NCBI GenBank assembly: GCA_963693315.1
Contig: OY856186.1
Span: 238,374,554 to 238,438,553, forward strand
DNA: 64,000 nucleotides
Direction: 5' to 3'
Source: Diogma glabrata
Lineage: Eukaryota; Arthropoda; Insecta; Diptera; Cylindrotomidae
Numbering within the stretch: position 1 is the first letter of the stretch; every line of letters begins with the position of its first letter. This document shows, piece by piece, positions 22,220 to 32,744 of this stretch. Under the pieces are notes generated by a model. That model worked only from the letters and a program-made list of their open reading frames with translations. It was not told the DNA's origin and searched no databases. Position numbers and translations under genes: made by a program.

Positions 22220-23559
22220 TGTAGTAAAACAAATTACGTGTTTTACCACAACAACTTCCCAAGAACACCAAAACTCCCAAACTAACATTTTGCTAACATT
22301 CTTTCCCAAAATCCAAATCAATTTTAATAATATTTCCCAATAACCAAACAAATAAATTAATTAACATAAATCTAAATTCAAAAATAAATAGACCAACAAA
22401 AAACAAACGCTGACTAAAACTTTAGTTTTTGTAAATAATTTTCCACTATTTGGGTTATTCAAAATTACAAAATCGTTTTTGTCTAAATTAAATTAAAAGA
22501 AATGTTAAATTCGCAAAATTAAATTACGTAATTCTTAAGTACAATAAAATGAAAGAAAAACAAAAACTAAAGTTGTTCAGTGGGTCAAATCGATTACAAT
22601 AATAATTAATAATCATTTTTTAGTTATAAAAATAATATTTCAATTAACAATTAGGCAGTCAGTTTCAGACAATTACCGGAGTCAGTTTTACAAAAATCAA
22701 TAAAGCAGTAATCAAGTAGCAATTAAGCGGTCACTCGTTCAAGTCGTTCAGTGAAAACAATCGAGTCAAGTTAGAATAGAAATAGTAGTAAACACCGTCA
22801 ATCGGTTAACATGTCTTCAAAAAATATCAATTAGGTAATTGCTAAGTTTTTAATCAGTGAAGCCAATTCTGTAATTAGTGAATAAGAATAATCAGTTTTA
22901 TAATAAGTGAATAAGTTAAGTCAATTCGATAAGTCAGTGTACAAGTTAAATCGAACAGTGACTAAATTTCAAATAAATCTAGAAATATTACATGTAAAAA
23001 ATTACCCAATTCTGTAATTAGTGAATAAGAATAATCAGTTTTATAATAAGTGAATAAGTTAAGTCAATTCGATAAGTCAGTGTACAAGTTAAATCGATCA
23101 GTGACTAGCTTTCAAATAAATCTAGAAATATTACATGTAAAAAATTACTGAATAAATAAGAATAAGTGAATAAACATCTGTATAAACATAAAGAAACGAT
23201 ACATTCCTTATATACAACAATCACTTTCTAAACAGTAGTGTATCAATCTAAACTCCAATACAATAAGTATTGTCACTCCCAAAGAGGCACTACACCGTCA
23301 TCATTTGAATTTTGAACTCATCAATACTCTGTCAGTTCTAAAGAGTAAAATATACAGTAGTGTCTCAAAGCCGTTTCACTATAGTCTATAAGAAGCAGTG
23401 TTCATTAAATTACTCATTACACTATATTTGCCGTAACTGTAGCAGTGTATCAAAGATATCGGTACTATACTCATCATCATATCATCATATAGTAGTGTAA
23501 AATAATCATTGGCACTACATTTTATTATATAGTAGTGTTGCTATAACCTTGGCACTACA
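22220..23559 (+). repeat. 3' LTR, 1340 bp
   Basis: TGTAGT ... ACTACA, same length as the 5' LTR and matching it in every block compared by eye, including the paired 143-bp units at 22863-23005 and 23006-23148. Equality of the two LTRs points to a recent insertion, since they are identical at integration. Confidence 0.95.
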
Positions 23560-23563
23560 GCCT
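23560..23563. repeat. Target-site duplication, right copy (GCCT)
   Basis: Matches 14111-14114. Removing the element and one GCCT restores a sequence reading TGTGTGCCTCAAACGACT, which has an inverted relative at about 25200-25265. Confidence 0.88.
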
Positions 23564-23772
23564 CAAACGACTAAACAAACTAAACTAAATAAACTTTTAA
23601 AGCTTCTGCTATTGTTTCATAGGAGGTGAACGGAAAGTTTATATACGACGTGACTTTTGGATGACTTTTCATTATATTGTTAATGGAGTGATGTACTAGT
23701 AGAACAAATAATCTCAAAATAATTTCATTAATTTAATCAATTGTATTCCTGATGTGCGTCTCCGTGTATTTT

Positions 23773-24922
23773 GAACCGACTTCAAAAAAGAAGGAAGTTC
23801 TGTGTTTCACTCTAGGTTTTTTTTTATTGATGTACACCGATTTCTCAAAAACGGCTCTTCCTATTTAGATGATTTAAATTTTACTCTATTTGGGTTCAAT
23901 CCGAGAGGGTCCCATAATTTTTTCTATGATGTGAAAAATACCGTTATTCAGAAAATTAGAAAAACCATATTTTTAATGGATTTTCGCTGATTTCGTCAAA
24001 ACATATTAATCTGTTTGAATGTTTTGGCAGCATTATATTGCTATACTTATCAAGGTTATCGTAAGTAATTTTCTATCACGGAAATATGTATGCCATTTGT
24101 GCAAAAAATCGCAAAACCATAATTAATAAATTGTCACTGATGAAAGTTTTTCTGGCATTTGAAGTTATTACTTTTAGAACGCTTTCTAGCCAACATTTGC
24201 TTTATGACTACACTAAAAATAAAAAAATAAAAAAAATTAAAAAAAAAAATAGAACCGACTTTAAAAAAAACAAAAGAGGCACAAAAATTGAAAAATAACT
24301 CAATTGTTGCTTTTAGAAACAAAAATACGTTACATTTTGATTAATTTAATTTAGGCATAATTAAATTAAATTAATCAAAATGTAACGTATTTTTGTTTCT
24401 AAAAGCAACAATTGAGTTATTTTTCAATTTGTGTGCCTCTTTTGTTTTTTTTAAAGTCGGTTCTATTTTTTTTTTAAGTTTTATACTATACTCAAAAAAA
24501 ATTACGCTATTATACAAAGTTACTATATTAAAATATTTACTTTTTACTATAATTATTATAGTTGTTATAATAGTTATTATGTTTTAAAAGTTATTTGTAT
24601 TACAAAACCGTTCGAAGTCGGTGCCACATTGACGGAAAACCGACTAATATGTATCGGGCTTGTCACCGATTTCCAACAGTTTTGTACCACAAAAGACTTT
24701 TAAAATATAATAACTATTATAACAACTATAATAACTATAATAATTATAATAAAAGTTACTATTTTAATATAGAAACTTTGTATAATAGCGTAATTTTTTT
24801 GTCTATAGTAAGGTATAATTAAATTAAATTAATCAAAATGTAACGTATTTTAGTTTCTAAAAGCAACAATTGAGTTATTTTTCAATTTTTTGTGCCTCTT
24901 TTGTTTTTTCTGAAGTCGGTTC
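23773..24922. mobile_element. Nested foldback element cluster with GAACCGACTT ends
   Basis: GAACCGACTTCAAAAAAG opens the region at 23773 and its complement CTGAAGTCGGTTC closes it near 24922. Inside are two successive palindromes. The first (about 24241-24480) has ~115-bp arms meeting at a TTTAGGCATAATT centre near 24356. The second (about 24484-24812) has ~110-bp arms of TA-rich sequence around a ~100-bp core with GAAGTCGGTG and CACCGATTTC. A third copy of the first palindrome's right arm lies at 24810-24940. No coding capacity was seen, so this is a foldback-type non-autonomous element or several nested copies. The superfamily is not identified. Confidence 0.75.
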
Positions 24923-25189
24923 TATTTTTTTTTTAAGTTTTTGTACAATACGTTTTTTATTTAATAAACGATATTTAAAAACCACAACAGTATATTTGTA
25001 TTATAATAGATACGACAATTTCATTATTATGGAATATTATTATTAAAAGAGAGTCGTTTACATTTTAGTTCTTGTGTATTGTTAAAACTCTTTTTATATT
25101 GAATATATTTGCTACACTTCGACATTTCCTTTAGTTTAGTCTAATCAAATTAACAAGCGCAGATAATGACTTTTGTACTAATGGCATCT

Positions 25190-25265
25190 ATGTATAAATT
25201 GCATCAACTAGTTTCCGTTTAGTTTAGTTTGTCAATTTAGTCCTTTGAGGCACACATGCAATAGT
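25190..25265. repeat. Inverted relative of the gypsy insertion site
   Basis: The reverse complement reads GTGTGCCTCAAAGGACTAAA followed, after a 4-base insertion, by ACAAACTAAACTAAA. The reconstructed empty gypsy site reads GTGTGCCTCAAACGACTAAA then CAAACTAAACTAAA. The gypsy element therefore landed in a short sequence of which a second, inverted copy lies 1.6 kb downstream. Confidence 0.65.
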
Positions 25266-25689
25266 TATACAATAATTCAAAATTTCATCATTCAATCAAA
25301 ATATATATAATTTTTTTGTTGTCATAGTTATATTTTTTTTTTTTTTTTTTTTTAATAAAATGTGTTGTGTAGTAGGAATTACAATATGTGTCCCAACAAC
25401 ACATACAAACCTTTTAAGACCAAGGTCCCACAACAACATACGTTCAAAGGTGTTGATGGACGTAAATCTTTCTTTTTTTGTTTTTTTATATTTTTTCTTA
25501 AAGAATGGATAACTAAACAAAAAATCCTATCACTGACAAAATATGACATAGGCCAATATTTTATGATAGAATAGAGAAAATAAAAGTAAATTAAAAAGTA
25601 AATAGCAAATTTTTACAAAAATTTGCTGAAACAAAACAAAAATATAGTTGCCAATAATCCAGCCGGTTGCATATTCTTTGATCCTGTGA

Positions 25690-25960
25690 CGCACCGTCTT
25701 TCTTGAAGATCAAAGCCCACACATAGTTATATGAAGGCTCGTTTCCTCAAGGAAGCAATAGCGTCTCATCATCAAGGATTATTTCACAGCTAAGATTGAG
25801 GGTGCTACCGTTGACTGAATACAGTTCATCCGCCACCACCCCTAAGATGTCACCTTGGCTAGTGATATCTCACTGCTATTGCCAGTGGTATGTGATATCT
25901 CACGTTAACTCATATGCCAATAGCAGGGACTGGAGTACGCGGGATTGTCACACCCGTAGA
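25690..25960. repeat. Dispersed repeat, copy 2 (pair at 10965-11230)
   Basis: Ordered matches to the 10.97-11.23 kb copy include TATATGAAGGCT, GCTAAGATTGAGGGTGCTAC, GACTGAATA, CCCTAAGATGTCACCTTGGC, TAGTGATATCTCACTG and GATTGTCACACCCG. No protein product was recognised. It is somewhat more GC-rich than the flanks, as expected of an old mobile element. Confidence 0.75.
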
Positions 25961-28900
25961 TCAAAAATAAAAAAAAAAATTTCAAAACAATAAAAACTGA
26001 TCCCTCCATGCGGGAAACAATAATTTGTTTGAAAAAAATAACAAATATCGAAAAGAAAAGTATGATAAGCTGATCATATATTTTATAATTTTTGGTCAGC
26101 AACCGCCATACCATCTTGGCACAACACTTGCCTCGATTTCTTACATTTTACGATTTTGGCTTAACAATCGTCTTTTCGTTTGGCGCAGCAGTAGTTAGTA
26201 ATTATATAGAATACACGTGATGTCATGCTAGGAATGAAGAAGGCGGTGAGAAGTGGGATCTTCTACAATCATGGAACGAGTGACTCATATATTTTCTAAT
26301 TTCTTTAAGCAAATAAAGTAGTAATATTGTTGTGAATGGTTTTTTCGATTTAGGGGTTGTTAGTGTCTAATTTATTTATTTCATTTTGCTTTCGTTTATA
26401 CAGTCTCTTTTGCGTGTCGATTTATTTGCGCTGAACAAGAGGGAATAATCTCACTTAAACCTACTAGACTGAAGCTTTTCGGCTTAAAACTTCATCTTGA
26501 AACGCAGTCTCCTTGCTTCCCTTGCAGGTTCATTGATCATTACAGATTTATCCGAATTTCTATTGCTGGTATTCGTTAGTAGTCGATGAAATTCTTAAAT
26601 TTACTGTAAAGTTGTTTTTATGCAAACTTTGGCTCTATAAATTATGTTGGCTACAAGAGCATGAGACCTTCAATCTCTAGGTTTGGCTTCGATACCTTTC
26701 AACCCATTTTCAAGCAACATCCTCAAGACAAACGGTCTTCTTCATTTTGATTTATATTTTTTTTTTTAACTAGATTTGGTGTATTCAGCTGTAGTTTTCT
26801 TTCACAATTAATACTCGGTTTAATTAGTCTCTTAATATCACAACTGAATTTTATTAGTATAAATAAACTTATCACTAACAGTAACAAAGTAAATTTTTAA
26901 TTTATATAAGTTTAGTTTATATTTGAAGAAGCGTGCTATGTATATTATTTAATGAAGGTTTTGACTTTTCTTTTTTCCGCCAACTAAAAAAATGCAAAGA
27001 AGATGTATTGATCTAAAAGTGATTTTAGAGGTTTACGTTCTTTTAATTCAAATTAATTATTTAATTTATCGTATGGCGCTGTTGCTTATATCGATGTTGT
27101 TTAGACGGTTCATGTCACAGAAAAATGATTGTTTATGTTTGTAGAGATTAATAATTTAGATTAAAATACATTAACCTCTACAGGTCCAACAATACGCAAT
27201 GAAAAAAAAAATAGTACACCTAATTCGTAGAAGGAATACTTCATAAAAAGCAGGAAATAGACGACAAATGAATATTCATCAGCAATAACACACTTTAATT
27301 TAGTTCTATTAGCAGAAATAGATATCATGTTTGCAGAAACGACAAGCTTTGACTTTTGTAGAACTTATACGAATGCACAATTCAGGATCAACAGAAATAG
27401 GTAAAAGCAGCATGTGAAGTAAAATAAAATAAATGGATAAGTGGAAAATCAAGATTTTCAACGCAGTAGTGTTCAACAAAAGAGAGGAGAATATGGAGGA
27501 ACAATACAAAATATTAAAGAGTGGTAACACGAGCTATGCTATTAGAAAAAGTAAATTAAACTATTGTGTAATCTACGAGATACATAAATCATTAATAGTG
27601 TTGCCATCACAAATATAATCAAAGTATTCAACAATTACATTGTGTTTTTTTACAGAGTCGTGCAGAATTTACAGAGTCGTGCAAAATAAAATAGTAAAAA
27701 TAATTTTATGTGTTGATAGGTTACTATTGTAATTTAAAATTTAATTCCTGAACAATAAATTAAATAATTACTATTGCGGAAAATAAATGGATAAAACAAG
27801 GAACTATCAACTTAGCAATTGGAATACGGAAGATGATATTCAAATAACAGAATAATTTTAAGGCGCTCATTATCATTCGCCATTCTGCATCAATTTTCAG
27901 CGATAATGTTTGAATAATTAGATTAACCCTAGCCTAAGAATTATTTGGTTAATTGTGTTCAATCAACATGAGTCAGTGGTTTGTCGAGCAAAACCATATC
28001 CCCAATTGAGATAAAGACCAACTTCTTATAATTTTTCCTTTACATACAATCAACCACATTCATCGTATATCGACTATTCTCTCATGTAATTAATACAATT
28101 TCTTGAATAACAAAATCCATCTTCACAATATGTCATTTTCAAGAAACTAAATCACATTACTTATAACAATAACAACAAAATCTTATTGATTTTGAAGGTC
28201 GTCTTACAACAAATTTATCATTCAACTTTAATATTTACAATTTCTGATTTTATTAAATTTTCACACCTGTTATTGTCTTATGAGATGCGAAAAAAGCAAA
28301 GTATAGACAGACCAGACAAAGATATCCTCTTACAGAAAATTTTAAAATACAATAACAACAAAAAGCAACAATCTGTCGGCATTTCTTAATTTTTTTTTAC
28401 TTTGGGACATTTTTTCTTGTTTTTCAAATTTACCGCATTTTTTGAATGATTTAAAAATATAAAAAATTGAATTGATTATCAATAATAGTAATAAGAAAAA
28501 TTGATATTTTTTGTGTTAATTTACCTAATTAGACAAGGTGATGGAGTTCTTAATAAGAAATGGGATCAACCGAAAAGGGTTTCAAGGATTAGTTAGGAAG
28601 TCAAACATTTTAAATTAAATTGAGTGAGTTGTTATATTTTAATTCACGAGTTTAACAGATGCATTCAAACACAAAGGTTTGAACGACTGTAAGATGCGAT
28701 ATTATGATACCAGTTGGTTAGCGTTAAAACCAATCATAGCAATACAAAATGTTATTTAATACTGAATCAAAGTTTTTGCTTGCTAAATTTGATTATACCT
28801 AAAGGTGTTCCCAGGAAGTTCAAAACATCAGTAAGACTGCTTTTGTTTTGATTAATTCCCATAATAGTTTGATATACATCTCAGTCATTTGATCTCAGCA

Positions 28901-29267
28901 TCAAATGCTATTTATAAGTTTCTCTAAATAAGTCTAACTGAGACCACATCAGTTAGTTAACGAACTCTTTCACCATATCTCATTTGATTTTAAACTTCGG
29001 GTGATGTCTCTACTTTCCAATAAACTCCCAGTTCTATTATAATTTTGCTACTTTTTTTAAACGTCTTCTCTCTTTAAATGAAACTTCAGTTAGAAGATAT
29101 GGAATATATTATAAGGTCAACAATTTCAATGCAACACCTTTCTCAATAAATATAGATTCAAAGGAATCATAAAATTTTAGAAAGTATGTGAAACACATTG
29201 TCAAACAGCCACATGGTAAACTCTTACACCATCACCTTTAAAATGGTTGGGGACTATGTGAGTAACA
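25961..29267. other. AT-rich DNA, no gene recognised
   Basis: Short open frames (27433-27618, 28186-28389 and minus-strand 27309-27530) show no family motif. A small direct duplication of TTTACAGAGTCGTGCA occurs near 27650-27685. An isolated TGGCGCAGCAG word at 26181 resembles a gypsy-type primer-binding site but has no LTR beside it. Confidence 0.45.
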
Positions 29268-29755
29268 TTGGTAACAACAATTTACTATATACCTGGTTAT
29301 GCGGGTATGGCAGGCAATGAAGAAGCCGAAAAATGAGCAATTAAAGTTGATACTAACATTTTTTGCCAGCTCGGAATCCTTTTACGAACTATAGGAACCA
29401 AATACATTAACGAAACGATGAGGGGCGTAGTTATGACGGAATGATTCCAAACCTGGAATAATGACACGGGCTTAGGAAAATCCCAGAAACTAATTGGGTC
29501 TTCCAATCTAAATATAACAGTAATGAGCTCTAAACTGAAAAACCTAAAAATACTGACAAGTGTTCTTACTAAACAATGTAGATTAAGAAAAGACCTAAAA
29601 AGTATTGAAGTGTCACAGAGAGTCGAATGTAGATTATGTCTATAGGAAGAAGAGAGCTTTGCCAATCTGCTCAAAGATTGTGACAAAGATGTTGTATCAG
29701 AGTCCTGATTCCACTCTTCATGCCAATACTGTTTCTCAGCCAATCATCCTGTAAT
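29268..29755 (+). pseudogene. LINE 3' end, copy A (I-like), leading into minisatellite
   Basis: Plus-strand translation gives YYIPGYAGMAGNEEAEK then a stop, a decayed RNase H end (normally W-V-P-G-H-x-G-x-x-G-N-E-x-A-D). A region with SSKLKNLKILTSVLTKQCRL follows, and then ECRLCL, stop, EEESFANLLKDC, equivalent to the terminal C-x-x-C ... H ... C motif of I-group ORF2. The histidine of that motif is lost. A near copy of its last ~300 bp follows at 30020-30370. It carries stop codons and has no RT. Confidence 0.72.
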
Positions 29756-30010
29756 GATGTGAATTAAAAGTGAATTTCAATTGAATTAAAAGTGAATTTA
29801 AAGTTAATTAAAAGTGAATTTAAAGTGAGTTATAAGTGATTTAAAAGTGAATTTAAAGTAAATTTGGAGTGAAATTAAAATGAATTAAATGAATTTTAAA
29901 TGAATTTAAAGTAAATTTAAAGTGAACTTAAAGTGAATTAAAAGTGAATTTAAAGGGAATTCAAAGTGAATTAAAAGTGAATTAAAAGTGAATTAAAGCA
30001 AGAATTAAAT
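29756..30010. repeat. 11-bp minisatellite, short block
   Basis: Imperfect tandem units of the form GTGAATTWAAA (GTGAATTTAAA or GTGAATTAAAA), about 22 units. The block starts right after LINE copy A, at AATGATGTGAATTAAAAGTG. Confidence 0.92.
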
Positions 30011-30019
30011 TAAAGAAAA

Positions 30020-30370
30020 TCCCTGAAATGATTTGGGTCTTTTAATCTTAATATACCAGTAATGAGCTCTAAACTGAAAACCCTAAAAATATAGTAAGTG
30101 TACTTACTGAAAAATGTAGATTAAGAAAAAACCTAAAAAGTTTTGGGGCGTCACAGAGAGCTGAATATAGATTATGTCTATAGGAAGAAGAGAGCTCAGC
30201 CAATTTGCTCAAAGATTGTGTCAAAGATATTAAACCGCCACAATTATTACTATGCATTTAATATATTAAAATTATTAAACTCCCACAATGATTCGTTCTG
30301 ATTCCACTCTTCATGCCAATACTGTTCCTCAGCCAATCATCCTAAGCATTACTTCTTTAATGGCGTGTAG
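30020..30370 (+). pseudogene. LINE 3' end, copy B
   Basis: Near duplicate of the last part of copy A: ATGAGCTCTAAACTGAAAA, TTATGTCTATAGGAAGAAG and CTTCATGCCAATACTGTTCC occur in the same order. It contains an AT-rich insertion near 30225-30295 that copy A lacks. Like copy A it ends in a GATGTG word that passes into the minisatellite, so LINE tail plus array appears to be duplicated as one unit. Confidence 0.75.
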
Positions 30371-30374
30371 ACAA

Positions 30375-31545
30375 TGATGTGCATTATAAGTGCATTAAAA
30401 GTGAATTTAAAGTGAACTCAATGTGAATTAAAAGTGAATTTAAAGTGAATTCAAAATGAATTAAATGGATTTTAAATGAATTTAAAGTAAATTTTAAGTG
30501 AATTAAAAGTGAATTTAAAGTGAATTAAAAGTGAATTTGAAAGGAATTTAAGATGAATTAAAAGTGAATTAAAAGTGAATTTAGAGTGAATTTAATGTGA
30601 ATTTAAAGTGAATTTAAGGTGGATATAAAGTAAATCAAAAATAAATTAAAAGTAAATTAAAGTGAATTAAAAGTGAATTTAAAGTGAATTTAAAGTGAAT
30701 TTAAAGTGAATTTAAAATAAATTAAAAGTAAATTTAAAGTGAATCTAAAATGAATTTAAAGTGAATTAAATGTGAATTTAAAGTGAATAAAAAGTGAATT
30801 AAAAGTGAATTAAAAGTAAATTTAAAGTGAATTTACAAGTGAATTTAAAATGAATTAAAAGTGAATTCAAAGTGAATTTAAAGTGAATTAAAAGTGAATT
30901 AATGGTGATTTTTAAGTGAATAAAAAGTATATAAAAAGTGAATTGAAAGTGAATTTAAAGGGAATTAAAAGTGAATTTAAAGTAAATTTCAAGTGATTTA
31001 AAGTGAATTTAAAGTGAATTTAAAGCTAATTTAAAATGAATTTAATGTGAATCTAAAGTGGATTAAAAGTGAATTAAAAGTGAATTCAAAGTGCATAAAA
31101 AGAAAATTAAAAGTGAATTTAAAGTGAATTCAAAGTGAATTTAAAGTGAATTAAAAGTGAATTTAAAGTAAATTTAAAGTAAGTTTAAAGTGAATTAAAA
31201 GTGAATTTAAATTGAATTTAAAGTGAATATAAAGTGAATTAAAGTAAATTTAAAGTGAATTTAAAGTGAATTTAAAGTGAATTTAAAACGAAATTAAAAT
31301 TAATTTAATGTGAATTTAAAGTCATTTCAAAGTGAATTTAAAATGAATTTAAAGTGAATTTAAATAGAGTTTAAAGTGAGTTAAAAGTTAAATTAATGTG
31401 GATTTAAAGCGAGTTTAAAGTGAATTAAAAATGAATTTAAAGTGAATTTAAAGTGAATTAAAAGTGAATTAAAAGTGAATTAAAAACGAATTAAAAGTGA
31501 ATTAAAAGTGAATTTAAAGTGAATTAAATGTGAATTACACTACAG
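30375..31545. repeat. 11-bp minisatellite, long block (about 105 units)
   Basis: Tandem GTGAATTWAAA units with scattered substitutions and occasional indels, almost uninterrupted for 1.17 kb. Each unit carries an A/T tract, so tracts recur every 11 bp, close to one helical turn. It ends in GTGAATTACACTACAGTCGT, where ordinary sequence resumes. Confidence 0.95.
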
Positions 31546-32010
31546 TCGTGACTTAGTATGTTGATTAGCATGTTGACGAAATATTCTATCATCTTATGAA
31601 TTCATACATAGTCATGTGTAAACATTTAAAACAAAAAATCACAAAGAAATGCAATTTTATTAAATTTTTTTTGGAAAAAAAGGGAACAAAAAATCTGTCT
31701 CATTTTTCATGTTTGGTGTCTATCTTCTTTTGGCACAGTCATCAGGTTAATTCTAGATCTACCTAATATCAATGTTAATACAACCAACACTTTTTATTTT
31801 ACAAAAACGACAGGAATTCGTCTACTACAGATCACATGACAGAAATTCCTCGTGCGGTGTGCAAAATAAAATGAAACAAAAACTAAATATTATATATGTT
31901 TGAATTCGATTTTCTCATGTTTTTGTTTTTAAAAAGAAAATGAAATAGAATTAATATTATAAATGAAGATGATATAAGAACTAATTAAAGTGTTAAGACT
32001 TTTTTATTTT

Positions 32011-32126
32011 TTTCCAAATATTTTCGGTTTCTATGAAACCTTCCTCAGGGAAATATTTCCAAATATATAGAAATAAATATTTTCCTGAGGAAAGTTTCAT
32101 AGAAACCGAAAATATTTAGGAAAAAA
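32011..32126. repeat. Inverted pair of hammerhead-like motifs
   Basis: A ~116-bp palindrome. On the minus strand (32011-32053) it reads TTTCC, CTGAGGA, A, GGTTTC-ATA-GAAACC, GAAA, ATATTT, GGAAA. This resembles a hammerhead ribozyme core with stem II GGTTTC/GAAACC, a minimal stem III and stem I TTTCC/GGAAA. An extra A between CTGAGGA and stem II departs from the consensus. The plus-strand partner (about 32080-32123) has a weakened stem II (AAGTTTC) and a changed junction. Small hammerhead variants are known in Penelope-like elements, and PLE fragments occur elsewhere in this window. Activity is uncertain. Confidence 0.4.
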
Positions 32127-32744
32127 TTAAAATGTTTTTTAAAGTGTCTAAGTCGGTTACGAATCATCAAAGTTATGAATTAATATTATATTGAGTTCTT
32201 CATCCAACTTGAATATTTTTTTTAAGACTATAAAGGAAAAAAATTTAGTACGTTTATTGTGCTAATCATTTCGTTTGAATGCTTCACTTTTTGTGTAAAA
32301 CGTATATGTACATGAAAAATGTTGGGGCATAACAAATTATTTTAAATTTATATAATTATTTACAAATGTTTAGTGTATTTAAAAACGTTTTTTAGAAAAC
32401 AAAATTAATAGATGAAAATAGCCGTTGGACAAAAACAACATTTTGACAAAGATGGTAAAAGTTCAAAATGTACTAAAACAAATTGATTTTAATTTTAAAT
32501 TAGTTTTAGTACATTCAAAAAATTATAGTATGGCAGCTCTTACTCATATTTTATAATCATATGTTCGAAACTTCAAGTTTGTTTATTGAGAAATTTCAAA
32601 ACTTTTGTTTATTTTTTCGGAAATAGGGTTGTTTTTAAACCATTTTTCAAATTTAAATTATAATGTGTTAAGCATTTTTTTAAATGAGTGAAATTATTTT
32701 TATATATATCAGATATTTATTTTATTTAAATTTTATAAAAACAT

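Larger units (their letters stand above)
14115..23559 (+). mobile_element. Env-bearing Ty3/gypsy element (errantivirus type) lacking gag and protease
   Basis: Structure in order: TSD GCCT, 5' LTR (14115-15454), primer-binding site (15457-15474), pol frame (15488-18328), env frame (18440-20446), long untranslated segment, polypurine tract (22206-22219), 3' LTR (22220-23559), TSD GCCT. Pol order RT-RNase H-integrase and a furin-type Env place it with insect errantiviruses. Gag and protease are absent: the RT-side pol frame starts about 30 bp after the 5' LTR. Both surviving frames are open, and the LTRs are equal in length and matched in every block compared, so the insertion is recent. It would need Gag and protease in trans to move, or it was deleted after arriving. 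No close full-length relative is in the window. Confidence 0.93.

Noticed and set aside
26181..26191. TGGCGCAGCAG resembling a gypsy primer-binding site
   Set aside because: No LTR terminus, TSD or pol sequence beside it. An 8-base match in 64 kb can be chance.
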